Below are positions 54,608-63,930 of a DNA stretch of 64,000 nt, in pieces. The number at the start of each line of letters is the position of its first letter. Position 1 is the stretch's first letter. The notes beneath the pieces were generated by a model that searched no databases, was not told where the DNA came from, and saw only the letters and a program-made list of their open reading frames with translations. Source of the stretch: Bacillus cereus (lineage in GTDB: Bacteria > Bacillota > Bacilli > Bacillales > Bacillaceae_G); contig NZ_CP089518.1 in assembly GCF_025917685.1 (NCBI RefSeq), positions 3,225,001 through 3,289,000 on the forward strand, read 5' to 3'. A program made the position numbers and the translations under genes.

Positions 54608-55765
54608 TTACTTCAATTGAATCGGTTGTTGCTGTGTAACACAATGAATCATTCCGCCATTTTTATAAAGCTCTCTCACATCAATACCGACTACTTTACG
54701 ATCCGGGTATAACTTCTGAATCGTATCGTTTGCGATTTTGTCATTTGGGTCATTATAGTTAGGCACCAATACAACTTTATTCCCAATATAATAATTGATA
54801 TACGATCCCTTATAATCGAGAGTTTTTCCACCTTCTAAAGTAACTTTATCTTTACTAAGCGGTAAGTATTCATATTTATATTTCTTTCCTGAAGCATTTT
54901 TTGCATCTAACAATTTATCCATATCTTTGTTTGACAAGCCCCATTCAGCCAAGTCATCTTCTTTCATCGTTACAATGGTAGATTTATCATGGAATTTAGC
55001 AAATCCATCAATATGAAAATCCGTAATATCTAAATTAGGTACTCCATCTAACCAAATAAAGTTTGTCACCCCAAGGTCACTTATATATTTTTCAATTTCC
55101 TTTTCTGATAAATCAGGATTTCTATTTTTATTCGTTACTGCACTTCGAGTTAATAAAGCAGTCCCATTGCTGTCTAATTCAATTGCGCCACCTTCAAGGA
55201 CGAATTTCCCCCAATCAATTCTTTCAATCCCTAATTGTTTACTAACATTCTCACGTACACGGGCATCATTTTTATAAGGCGTTTTCTTCCCCCAACCATT
55301 AAATGCTGGATCTAATATTTTTAGATTTTTATTATTGTCATAAACAAAAATTGGTCCACTATCTCTTGCCCATACATCATCAGTAGGCGCTATAAAGAAA
55401 TCAATCTTCTCCATATTTAGCCCTTCATCTGTTAAAAGCTTATTAATTCGCTCTTTTTCTTCCTGATCATACGCAACAATGTGGACTTTTTCACCCTCAG
55501 TTAAAGTACTTGCCATCTTAACCCAAATAGGTTCCACTTCTTGTTTATACTCTTGACCGTATGTGTATTCATGTGGCCATTGTAACCATGTACCTTCATG
55601 TTTATCTTTTTCATCCGGCATCGTATATTTCCCAACGTTTTTCTGTACCTCTACTTTTTCACCCTCTTTCCCTTTAGCATTTTCATTATTCCCTTCAAAA
55701 GAACATCCACTAATAATCGCTGTAGATAATGTAGCTATTAAACAAAGCTTTACTACTTTTTTCAT
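54608..55765 (-). CDS. Agmatine deiminase (PAD family), lipoprotein
   Basis: 385 residues from the ATG at 55765 (AGGAGG eight bases upstream). Unusually for this enzyme it has a lipoprotein signal: the lipobox is ISGC with Cys21, so it should act outside the membrane. Catalytic motifs are complete: DDVWARDSGPIFV, VLEGGAIELDSNGT, DFHIDGFAKF and Cys375 in GGMIHCVTQQ. It resembles the cytoplasmic paralogue at 47841 over its whole length. Its promoter is of MerR type with a different dyad. Function may be to deiminate extracellular agmatine or a related guanidine. Confidence 0.87.
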   Translation of the reverse strand: MKKVVKLCLIATLSTAIISGCSFEGNNENAKGKEGEKVEVQKNVGKYTMPDEKDKHEGTWLQWPHEYTYGQEYKQEVEPIWVKMASTLTEGEKVHIVAYDQEEKERINKLLTDEGLNMEKIDFFIAPTDDVWARDSGPIFVYDNNKNLKILDPAFNGWGKKTPYKNDARVRENVSKQLGIERIDWGKFVLEGGAIELDSNGTALLTRSAVTNKNRNPDLSEKEIEKYISDLGVTNFIWLDGVPNLDITDFHIDGFAKFHDKSTIVTMKEDDLAEWGLSNKDMDKLLDAKNASGKKYKYEYLPLSKDKVTLEGGKTLDYKGSYINYYIGNKVVLVPNYNDPNDKIANDTIQKLYPDRKVVGIDVRELYKNGGMIHCVTQQQPIQLK

Positions 55766-55794
55766 TTTTTCAACCTCCTGTTCGTGTCTCCAAT

Positions 55795-55825
55795 AATGTA
55801 AAGCTTCACATAGTGTGAAGCTCAA
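55795..55825 (-). promoter_or_regulatory. MerR-type promoter of the lipoprotein agmatine deiminase gene
   Basis: On the minus strand, -35 TTGAGC (55825-55820) and -10 TACATT (55800-55795) are 19 bp apart. AGCTTCACA-TAG-TGTGAAGCT (55802-55822) is a perfect dyad over the spacer. No MerR gene is adjacent, so the regulator acts from elsewhere. Confidence 0.75.
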
Positions 55826-56020
55826 GCTTTTTCATCAATGTAAAAATTACCAATTATTCTTCCGCATGATAATTACATTATTTCAATACAAATAGATGAC
55901 ATTCACAAAACAAAATCCCTATATTTAACATTAATATCATTTAACTTCCTTCATAAATTTATTCCAATATTAACCCCCTCTCATACATGCTTGTTCACTA
56001 AATAAAACATTATTAAATAA
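55826..56020. other. Intergenic region between the deiminase and the serine hydrolase
   Basis: AT rich. No gene seen. It holds only upstream sequences of the MerR-type promoter and the downstream terminator of the serine hydrolase. Confidence 0.5.
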
Positions 56021-56021
56021 A

Positions 56022-56059
56022 AAAATCGGTATTGATAATTACATATCAATACCGATTTT
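56022..56059. terminator. Terminator downstream of the serine hydrolase gene
   Basis: AAAATCGGTATTGATA and TATCAATACCGATTTT pair perfectly around a 6-base loop. Confidence 0.9.
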
Positions 56060-56066
56060 AAAATAA

Positions 56067-57194
56067 TTATTTTCCTTCTATTAAATCATTCGCTAATTTC
56101 CTAAACTCTTGATTAAATGTATCATTCATACCATTTTGTACGTTAGAGAATAATATTACAAACGTTCTTTTATCCCAGTTAAAATTATTAAAAGTGTTCC
56201 AACCAGCTAATACACCATGATTATGATAATAATCTGGGTAAATATAGAAACTAAATCCATACTTTCTAGCGGGTGATACAGTAAACATATCTGATAAACT
56301 TTGTTTAGAAAGCAGCTTCCCATCCATAATTGCCTCATCTAACCTTTTCATATCATCAACTGTAGTGTACATTTCACCACAACCATATAACCAATTCATC
56401 CTTAAACGAGGCGTAGCTACTAACTCATTATCTTTTTTCGTATATCCTTCTGCTAAAAACATATCTCCTGGGAAAGTGGCACCCATCCCAGATTCATGCA
56501 TTCCAACAGGAGTAAAAATATTTTCTTTCACATAGTCAGCAAGTGGTTCATTTGTTATCTTTTCTACAATATATGCAAGCACCATATAATTATAATCTGT
56601 ATATCTCCATCCCGTTCCTGCAGGAAATTGTAACGTTTGCGCTCCGATCCAAGTTACTAACTTTAAACGTGACGCTGCATCAACACTACCTTGTCCCTGT
56701 TCTGGTAACCCGGACGTATGTGTTAACAAATTTCGTAACGTAATGTTTTTATCTGCTGGAAACGATGGAATATACTTATTTACATTGTCTTCAATATTTA
56801 ATTTCCCTTTTTCTCTTAGTTGCATGATAGATATTGCAACGACTGTTTTCGTAATAGAACCAATGCGATATTTCGTTCTTGGCGTTGTTAATACATTATC
56901 TTTTACATTCGCATACCCGTAACCTTTTCTTAAAATTACATGGTCTTTACTAGCTACAAGAACACTCCCATTAAATCCTTTATCTTTTAAATATTGATCT
57001 AGTTTTACTGCTGCAATCTCATAACGTTTTTGCTGATTCGCATCGACTTTCGGTTTATCATTTTCAAATTTATTCTTATAACCTGAAAATGCCTTCAAAT
57101 TATATTTCTTATCTTTATTTGCATATGTTAGTGCAGCGACACTCCCACAAAAAACAGCAAAAATAAAGAAAACAATTAGCCATTTCTTAAACAT
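56067..57194 (-). CDS. Penicillin-binding-protein-like serine hydrolase (beta-lactamase class C fold)
   Basis: 375 residues. An N-terminal membrane anchor or signal is at about 5-25. The catalytic Ser113-x-x-Lys116 is in RIGSITKTVV, the Tyr-x-Asn is in TDYNYMVLAYIVE, and a HNHGVLAGWNTF segment is the third motif. AlkD/EstB-like members hydrolyse D-peptides or esters rather than beta-lactams. AGAGGG precedes the ATG. Expected at the outer membrane face. It is monocistronic. Confidence 0.88.
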   Translation of the reverse strand: MFKKWLIVFFIFAVFCGSVAALTYANKDKKYNLKAFSGYKNKFENDKPKVDANQQKRYEIAAVKLDQYLKDKGFNGSVLVASKDHVILRKGYGYANVKDNVLTTPRTKYRIGSITKTVVAISIMQLREKGKLNIEDNVNKYIPSFPADKNITLRNLLTHTSGLPEQGQGSVDAASRLKLVTWIGAQTLQFPAGTGWRYTDYNYMVLAYIVEKITNEPLADYVKENIFTPVGMHESGMGATFPGDMFLAEGYTKKDNELVATPRLRMNWLYGCGEMYTTVDDMKRLDEAIMDGKLLSKQSLSDMFTVSPARKYGFSFYIYPDYYHNHGVLAGWNTFNNFNWDKRTFVILFSNVQNGMNDTFNQEFRKLANDLIEGK

Positions 57195-57450
57195 ATAGGG
57201 ACCCTCTTTTATCCAGTTTCACTTTATATTTTTCCATTCTATTCTATATCTTTTAATTTTCAAACACTTTATAATCTATCTATCATTCATTATATTACAC
57301 TAGATTCCTTTTTCTCACACTCAAATTTTAACTACTCTCTATTGTAGTTCTTTTTTATAAATTTTCTACCTTACAATCGGATACATCTAACTTTAATTTA
57401 AATTTTTTATGTAACATTCGTTACACATTAACAAGAATGGAGGTAGTAAT

Positions 57451-57678
57451 TTGAAAAAGACCGATAAACGCAATCGTTTAGATGATATGATGTTTCACTA
57501 TCGAGTAACAAGAAACAATATGATTTCAATTGAATATTACAGAAAACAAATTATGACTTTAAAAGGAAATGACGCTGAAAAATTTTTAAACAAAATAAAT
57601 CGGGCAAGTAACGAAAAAGAAAAACAACTTATTATGGCTAAAATTACAGGCAATTTCAAAAGAGGGAATGAGCGTTAA
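57451..57678 (+). CDS. Small hypothetical basic protein
   Basis: 75 residues, basic, helical. TTG start with GGAGG seven bases upstream. It reads KKTDKRNRLDDMMFHYRVTR and continues with a KFLNKINRASNEKEKQ region. No known motif. A terminator follows at 57724-57753. It might bind nucleic acid because of its charge, but nothing specific supports that. Confidence 0.65.
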   Translation: MKKTDKRNRLDDMMFHYRVTRNNMISIEYYRKQIMTLKGNDAEKFLNKINRASNEKEKQLIMAKITGNFKRGNER

Positions 57679-57723
57679 TGAAAACAAATCTCATTTCTAA
57701 ATTGATTATACAGCATATTAAAA

Positions 57724-57753
57724 AAGAAATGTCACGCCCACGACATTTCTTTA
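57724..57753 (+). terminator. Intrinsic terminator
   Basis: AAAGAAATGTC and GACATTTCTTT pair perfectly around an 8-base loop and are followed by a T-rich run on the plus strand. Confidence 0.82.
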
Positions 57754-57780
57754 GATTTTTTTCATAAAAGATTTACATTT

Positions 57781-58034
57781 TTAATATTCTTTTACTGATA
57801 CTGGTTCATCAGTAAGACAAATATTATTGTGATATTTTGTATCCCAGTATGCTCTCACATCATCTATTGATTCACGCTCTAAATTACTTTTTCGATCGTC
57901 AAAATAATTGGATATAAACACTTCTTCAGTTCTGCCAACGTAGGATTATTAGGATACACTTTATTTGAAACTACTATTTCATTGTTGTACAATCGTTTAC
58001 TTTCATTGTCTATAAAATAACCTTTTCTTCTCAT
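57781..58034 (-). pseudogene. Frameshifted hypothetical gene (about 84 codons)
   Basis: From ATG 58034 (AAAGGG upstream) the frame reads MRRKGYFIDNESKRLYNNEI and on to NPTLAEL. A second register then continues EEVFISNYFDDRKSNLERES to TDEPVSVKEY and a stop at 57781. The two halves join if one base is restored near 57927-57931 (between GCAGAACT and GAAGAAGTG), and 254 bases plus one gives 85 codons. This looks like a single-base deletion. Family not recognised. Confidence 0.65.
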
Positions 58035-58121
58035 AACGCTCAGCCCTTTATGTTCATTTTATTATACAGATAAGGCATAACTAGCGGTATATTATCATAG
58101 ACGCCTACCATTGTACACATA

Positions 58122-58718
58122 TTAAGCCAACGCAGACGGTGGCAATAATTGTGGTCCTTCCCCCGTGCGCGCCAATACCCAATCATCGTAATACCACATT
58201 TCTGTTTGACGGCGGCTCATCATATAATCCCAGCGTACTTCGCGCTCAAATTCGATGATTTGTCCGTCACCACCAATTGTCACCCAGTTAAAACTCCCGT
58301 TATTATGCATCATCTTTACCCATAGAACAGGAAACTCCACAGTTTGTCCCCCGTCAACATAATGTCTCGTTTGTTTTTCTATACGAAGTAAAGTTACGCC
58401 ATTTGCATATTGTCGATCAACCTTTTCCATTACATCCATCGCTATTTTCTCTGCCTCATCCTTATGAGGTAGTTTATTAGAGTATACTGGCATCATATTC
58501 GTATAACTTAAAAGATGCTTATCCTTTTGAGAAGTAATAGTTGTTATATGAGAGCCACCATAATTCAGTCGTTCTTCTGCTTGATAACGCTGAATTTCAA
58601 CATTTACACCGTCACGTAGTTCTTCATGCTCATGCACTAATTTTACATACTTCGGAATGGGTAATAACATTGAAACTTCCTTACTACAGTTTTGAAAAGC
58701 ATTTAATTGATTAGCCAT
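58122..58718 (-). CDS. Hypothetical protein coupled to the helD gene
   Basis: 198 residues, soluble. I recognise no family; segments such as YHIxVDGGQTVEFPVLWVKMMHNNGSFNWVTIGGDGQIIEFEREVRWD-like sequence suggest a PepSY-like or beta-rich fold, without certainty. Its ATG overlaps the stop of the upstream helicase gene (TAATG), so it is translationally coupled to it. If HelD is lost through the TGA codon, coupling still works from the downstream fragment. Confidence 0.7.
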   Translation of the reverse strand: MANQLNAFQNCSKEVSMLLPIPKYVKLVHEHEELRDGVNVEIQRYQAEERLNYGGSHITTITSQKDKHLLSYTNMMPVYSNKLPHKDEAEKIAMDVMEKVDRQYANGVTLLRIEKQTRHYVDGGQTVEFPVLWVKMMHNNGSFNWVTIGGDGQIIEFEREVRWDYMMSRRQTEMWYYDDWVLARTGEGPQLLPPSALA

Positions 58719-61039
58719 TAAGCATCTCTCCCTTTACTCATTTCGTTTTGAAATAATGCTTTCGGTACTTTCGAAAGCATTGTCGTAATTTCTCCTGCAT
58801 AATATACATATAATTCATGCATCGCTCGTGTACATGCTACATAAAATAAATTCCGTTCAGATTCTTTGCTATACATGTCATTTGAAGCATCAAATATAAT
58901 AACAGCGTCAAACTCTATCCCTTTTGCCAAATAAGTAGGAATAATAACAACGCCTTTTTCATAAGTCGTATTTTCTTTTTTTACAAGATGAAAATCTAAT
59001 TTATCCCCTATTAACTCCATAACCCTTATACATTCTTCATCTGTTTTACAAATGATTGCAATCGATTTATGACCTTGCTTTTGCAAATCTCTTGCTTTAT
59101 CTATGATACTTTCTGCGCGCTCTCGTTCATCATTCACTTTTATACATAACGGCTTCTTCCCGTTACGGTTAAAAGCTTCAATTTCTTTTCCATTTGGAAT
59201 GATATGTTTTGTAAATTCAATTATCGGTTTTGCCGAGCGATAACTACGGTTAAGCTGAATTGTTTCTACTTTTCTATTTGCAAACAACGTTGAAATCATA
59301 TCCATCCCTCTATTGCTAGCGTGTGATAAAATGTTTTGATTTACATCCCCAAGCATTGTCCATTTCGCCTTTGGAAACAGCCGCTTCATAAACGCTAACT
59401 GAAATGGTGTATAATCTTGTACTTCATCAATAAATACAAATTTCACAAGGTGATTCGTTTTAAATCCTTCAATTAACTCTTTTAAAAACAAATACGGCGC
59501 TGCATCTTCATACGCTAATTGTTTTCGCACCAACCGATTTACTGTTTGTTTACATATCTCTTCCCAACCATTTGGTACAAAAACATCTTTCTGGATGGTT
59601 TCAAAGAACTGCTGAAATATTGCAGAATGATTTACAAAAGCTAAAGATTTCACCTTTCTTCACAATGAACGAAAATGTTTTCTCACTACATATTTCGTTA
59701 ATAATTCATGTTCCTGCTCATAATAATCAAATTGGTTATCCTTCTCTAATTTTTCATAAAAACGATTGTAATCTTCTTTATTTAAATACTGAACTTCTTG
59801 TTCTACCCAGTCTTTTTTCGCTTCTTTCTTTTCAAATTCATTTATCTTCTTACGAATCCATTCCGCTGTAAGCTGCATTCGATTCGGTATGGAAATAGAC
59901 GTTTCTAACGCATAAAAATAATCATCTATCGTTCTTGCCTCAATCAGCACTTCACCTTTAAATGTGACATCATGAAATTTTAGTCCTTTTTCACTTAGAC
60001 TTCTCGCATATTTCTCAATCAGTCCCATAAATTCAATTGATGATTTATATTGAATTCCTTTTAGTCTCGTTTCATACATGTTTTCCTGTTCTTTCGTTAA
60101 CATGTATTCTAGCTGTGAAAAAGAATCTTCTACAATAAAACTTTTGCTGATCATATGCTCCACATACGCCTGAAAAGTCGTTTGCTGCATATTTTCCTCA
60201 CCAAGCTCTGGTAAGACGTTAGCAATATAGCTATTGAACAACTCATTCGGAGAAAATAGCAAAATTTGATCCGCGTTTACTGTCCCGCGGTAACGATATA
60301 ATAAATACGCAACCCGCTGCAGAGCTGCTGAAGTTTTTCCACTTCCAGCCGTCCCTTGCACAAGTAATACATCACTTTTATCGTTTCGAATAATTTTGTT
60401 TTGTTCCTTTTGAATTGTCGCTACAATACTTTTCATTTGTTCAGTTGCATTTCTTCCTAACGCTTCTTGAAGGAGTTCATCCCCTATCGTTATACCTGTA
60501 TCGAACATACTTTGAATGTTACCATTTCGGATAATATATTGACGTTTCAAAAGTAAATCACCTGATATTGTCCCCATTGGCGCTATATACTTTGCACTTC
60601 CTAAAGAATAATCGTAATAAAGACTAGAAATAGGTGCGCGCCAATCATATACTAAAAATTCATCTGTCTCTTTATCATAAAAAGAGCCGATACCAATATA
60701 GATTTCATCAGTATCCGCCTCTTGTTCTTCTTTAAAATCAATTCTTCCAAAGTAGGGTGTATCTTTTATTTTCGTTAAAAGATTATATTCATTTTTCGCA
60801 TGTCGATGGGTATGCTCCCTTTCCGAAAGAACCTCGGCCTCTTGCCTAATACTGGCCGCCGTTTCAACCGCCTCTTTAATATTATCTATATTTACTTTTA
60901 CATCTTCCCAAAAGTTTTTTCTTATATTTACAATTTCAGACTTCACCGAACCAACTCGGCTGTCCAGCTCTTTCAGTTCCTCGTCTACTTTTTCAATGAC
61001 TACATTTACACGTTGTTGTTCTTCTTTATAATGACTCAT
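58718..61039 (-). pseudogene. helD: helD (RNA polymerase recycling motor ATPase), interrupted by an in-frame TGA
   Basis: From ATG 61039 (AAGGGGAG upstream) to 58718 the frame is continuous except for TGA at 59660-59662: upstream it reads KYVVRKHFRSL, downstream RKVKSLAFVNHSAIFQQFF. With one sense codon there the protein is about 773 residues, the normal HelD length. Walker A is VQGTAGSGKTSAALQRVAYLL; downstream are the UvrD-type motifs VFIDEVQDYTPFQLAF, LNRSYRSAKPIIEF and YVACTRAMHELYVYY. Truncation leaves an N-terminal piece without the second helicase lobe. CGA to TGA is a plausible cause. Confidence 0.82.
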
Positions 61040-61097
61040 ATAATCTCCCCTTCTCATTACGTTTCCTGATTGAAAGCCTTATATGATACGAAGTTCT

Positions 61098-61682
61098 TTA
61101 CTTTTGAAAAATACCACGCGCAACAATTTCCCATGACTTTTGAAATTCTTCGTTTATCTTCTCTTCTTTCCATCGCTCAGAAAAAGCAGGGTGGTAGAAC
61201 GGTGATAGGAGTCCAAAAATCGTATGCGCTAAAAATAAACTGTCTTGTTTTTCAATCTCGTTACGCTCTATCCCTTGATTTATAACCTTCTCCAGTTGCC
61301 TAACTAATCTTTCTTCGTGTTTTCGGATAACAGCATTCTTTTGCTGCACTAACGAACTATTCAATGTAAATAGCTCTCCATTTTCCAGTAACTCTTTCTT
61401 TTTAAGTTGGAACAAACATAAGAACCACTCTTGTAAAATCACTGCTGTTTCTCCGTCTTCTCCACTAATTTTCTCAAGTTGATCCGAATACTTTAATAAC
61501 CATCTTTCCAAAATAGCGTCGCGAAGTGCTGCCTTACTACGAAAATAGGAGTATAAAGCTGCATGACTAACATCAAGCGATTTCGCAATACTAACAAGCG
61601 TCGTCCTACTCCATCCATATTTAATCAATTCCTTTTCCGCTGCATCCAAAACAACATTTCTCGTTAATGCTTTTTCTGTCAT
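61098..61682 (-). CDS. TetR/AcrR-family transcriptional regulator
   Basis: 194 residues. The TetR winged helix-turn-helix is at residues 5-55 (VVLDAAEKELIKYGWSRTTLVSIAKSLDVSHAALYSYFRSK), and the rest is a helical ligand-binding domain. GGTGAG precedes the ATG at 61682; a GTG at 61691 is an alternative. The promoter region holds two inverted repeats of TTACAA/TTGTAA type (61737-61764 and 61821-61846), the likely operators for autoregulation. The FAD monooxygenase gene next door is the probable second target. Confidence 0.87.
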   Translation of the reverse strand: MTEKALTRNVVLDAAEKELIKYGWSRTTLVSIAKSLDVSHAALYSYFRSKAALRDAILERWLLKYSDQLEKISGEDGETAVILQEWFLCLFQLKKKELLENGELFTLNSSLVQQKNAVIRKHEERLVRQLEKVINQGIERNEIEKQDSLFLAHTIFGLLSPFYHPAFSERWKEEKINEEFQKSWEIVARGIFQK

Positions 61683-61736
61683 TTTTCTCACCGTCCACTT
61701 TATTTACATAATAAAATTATCTTCTGTTATTTCAAC

Positions 61737-61764
61737 AACTTACATTTTTTATTATTTGTAAGTT
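61737..61764. promoter_or_regulatory. TetR operator candidate 1
   Basis: AACTTACA (61737-61744) and TGTAAGTT (61757-61764) are perfect inverted repeats around a 12-base spacer, 55 bp upstream of the TetR start. Confidence 0.55.
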
Positions 61765-61820
61765 ACAATCAAAAAAATTCATCTTTCAAGTAGGTTATAA
61801 GATTAGCACACCTGCTTGCG

Positions 61821-61853
61821 ACTTACAATATTTTATTTTTGTAAGTTGTAAGC
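61821..61853. promoter_or_regulatory. TetR operator candidate 2
   Basis: ACTTACAA (61821-61828) and TTGTAAGT (61839-61846) form a perfect dyad around a 10-base spacer, followed at once by another TTGTAAG (61846-61852). It lies just upstream of the terminator of the FAD monooxygenase gene, in the TetR promoter region. Confidence 0.55.
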
Positions 61854-61856
61854 AAT

Positions 61857-61891
61857 AAAACCACCGCGTTTGAAATACAAGCGGTGGTTTT
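61857..61891 (-). terminator. Terminator of the FAD monooxygenase gene
   Basis: AAAACCACCGC and GCGGTGGTTTT pair perfectly around a 13-base loop. Confidence 0.85.
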
Positions 61892-61894
61892 ATA

Positions 61895-63511
61895 TTAATT
61901 ACATAATAAACGATTCATTATCTCTTCAAGTAATATCCCCGGATTTACTACCTCATTTTCCGTACGCCATCCAATAAATCCATCTGGTCTTATTACTACC
62001 GCTCCTCCATTTTCTATCCCGTATAGTTTTCTAAAAGAGTTACCTTGATCGATGAAATCACCAGCTAAACCTACCTGATACACTTTTATCTTTACGCCTA
62101 ATCGCGATGAAACAACATTTGCAACTTCAGTCCAAGCACTAGGCTCTGCTCCAGTAAGTAACAAAAAGTTGCTACCAAATAGATCAAGTATAGAAACTTC
62201 TTTTCCTTCATAAGTTCCCCAAAAATGTGGTGCACGCGTTCCCGGGCGTCCGTTCAAATCAACTATATTCATTCTATGCGGTGTGTTACATTCGTCTATA
62301 ATTGCTTCTGAGCAATACCGATAACCAACAGTGACAGCTAAACTATCCATATTACTCAAATTACCTTCCTCTCTGCCCGCAGCACGAAATAATATACTAC
62401 TCGCATGGTCCGTTGTTAATTTTGCAACAGGGTATCTCTCTTCATGATATGTTTCTAACAATTTTGGTTTTGCTGCCCCTTTTATAACAGCCGCTAATTT
62501 CCAAGCTAAGTTATGCGCATCTTGTATTCCTGTATTTGAACCAAATCCTCCTGTTGGCGGCATAATATGTGCAGAATCGCCAACTAAAAAAATGCGATTT
62601 TCTTGAAATTTTGTAGCTGTACTTTCAGTCGCTTCCCACGGTAAAACACTTAATATTTCTGACTCTACATTTGTGCTTCCAATTGCTGTTTGAATAATTT
62701 GTTTACAGCGTTCTATAGTGAAATCCTCTGGTCGCTCTCCTTTTATTGGATCATAAGCTACATGATAGATCCATTTACTCACGTTATCGACCGGAATAAG
62801 TGCACCAAGAACCTCCGGATGAAGTACCATAGAAAAACCAAAGGCGTCTCCTTGTATAAATCCACTTAAATCAGCCTCAAAATAAATATTCATATAATAG
62901 CCACCGATTGTACCGCGACCTTCAGTTGTAATCCCTAACTGCTCACGTATTTTACTTTTGGCCCCATCTGCTGCAATTACATAGTCACAATGTATGACAC
63001 TTTCTTTTTCTGTTTCACGATTTCGAATCGTTGCTTTTACCCCGTTTTCATTTTGTTCAAATGAAACTAGTTCATGATAAAAAGATAGTTGCCCGCCTAA
63101 TGCTTTCGCTTCTTGTAACATCATCTCTTCTAAAATAATTTGATAACACGCAGTTTGTTTTGATGGACTAATCTTTTCTATTTTTTGAAGTAACTCTTCA
63201 TCGTTTCCGTATTGAGTCGCTCTCATTTGTTCCAATTCTTCTTTATTCGCCTCAGCTATTGTATGAACTGCTATTCTTCCTCGGCAGTTCTCTAATGCTT
63301 TACCTGCCAATTTAATTCTTTGTTCCAAACCTAATTCTCGAAATAACTCCATCGTACGTAAAGTAAGACCGCCTGCTTTCGGATGAATGGCAGTAGACGG
63401 ATGCCTTTCAACAAGTAAGTACTCAATGTTATGTTTTGCAAGAAATAACGCAGACGCTAACCCAGATAATCCCCCTCCAACAATTAAAACTGGTACATAA
63501 TTCGATTTCAT
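61895..63511 (-). CDS. FAD-dependent aromatic monooxygenase (class A flavoprotein)
   Basis: 538 residues from the ATG at 63511 (GGAGGG seven bases upstream). Para-hydroxybenzoate-hydroxylase-like: N-terminal dinucleotide motif VLIVGGGLSGLASALFLAK, the DG motif in CDYVIAADGAKSKIREQLG and the GD motif in FLVGDSAHIMPPTGGFGSNTGIQDAHNLAWKL. A C-terminal thioredoxin-like extension is typical of polyketide or rifampicin hydroxylases. It may hydroxylate an aromatic compound or an antibiotic. It is upstream of the TetR gene on the same strand. Confidence 0.9.
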   Translation of the reverse strand: MKSNYVPVLIVGGGLSGLASALFLAKHNIEYLLVERHPSTAIHPKAGGLTLRTMELFRELGLEQRIKLAGKALENCRGRIAVHTIAEANKEELEQMRATQYGNDEELLQKIEKISPSKQTACYQIILEEMMLQEAKALGGQLSFYHELVSFEQNENGVKATIRNRETEKESVIHCDYVIAADGAKSKIREQLGITTEGRGTIGGYYMNIYFEADLSGFIQGDAFGFSMVLHPEVLGALIPVDNVSKWIYHVAYDPIKGERPEDFTIERCKQIIQTAIGSTNVESEILSVLPWEATESTATKFQENRIFLVGDSAHIMPPTGGFGSNTGIQDAHNLAWKLAAVIKGAAKPKLLETYHEERYPVAKLTTDHASSILFRAAGREEGNLSNMDSLAVTVGYRYCSEAIIDECNTPHRMNIVDLNGRPGTRAPHFWGTYEGKEVSILDLFGSNFLLLTGAEPSAWTEVANVVSSRLGVKIKVYQVGLAGDFIDQGNSFRKLYGIENGGAVVIRPDGFIGWRTENEVVNPGILLEEIMNRLLCN

Positions 63512-63755
63512 ATATTTACCCTCCACATCATTGTTCTGAGCTCAGTGACATAAATATAATCAAAAAACCAACAAAAATATAGACTTATATTTTATTTTGA
63601 ATTATCATATAGATAGATTACGCCCCAAAATTTCTTTTACCTTTTCATACATCTATAATCCACCTGAATTGTGTCTGTATGAAAGTGTAAAACAAAGGAA
63701 CTTACTTTACGTTGAACCCTGTTCTATCGTAAAAATCAAAAATAATACAAACATT

Positions 63756-63802
63756 ATAAGCGGTCATAACCTTTTGGATTATATAAGGTTGCGACCGCTT
63801 AT
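63756..63802. terminator. Terminator-like hairpin
   Basis: ATAAGCGGTC-AT-AACCTT pairs with AAGGTT-GC-GACCGCTTAT, with two mismatches around an 11-base loop. It overlaps the stop codon of the 43-residue frame. Confidence 0.7.
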
Positions 63803-63930
63803 TTTATTGTTACATCATTTTTTGTTTTTAAAACTTCATCTATTGTGTTATGTAGTCCTTCCAATCCCTTTTCTATCTCCCTATAATTTTCAACAATAAA
63901 AAATTCATTCGTCTCGATTTTCTTTCCCAA
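63799..63930 (-). CDS. Small hypothetical protein (43 residues)
   Basis: TTG start with GAGGTG five bases upstream; an in-frame TGA lies 12 bases before the start, so the frame cannot begin much earlier. It reads MGKKIETNEFFIVENYREIE, then KGLEGLHNTIDEVLKTKNDVTIK, a charged helical peptide. The stop lies inside a terminator hairpin, which fits a real small gene. No family recognised. Confidence 0.55.
   Translation of the reverse strand: MGKKIETNEFFIVENYREIEKGLEGLHNTIDEVLKTKNDVTIK

Noticed and set aside
63597..63899. 100-codon plus-strand frame at the window end
   Set aside because: It runs through the terminator hairpin, lacks an RBS and overlaps the better-supported 43-codon minus-strand frame.
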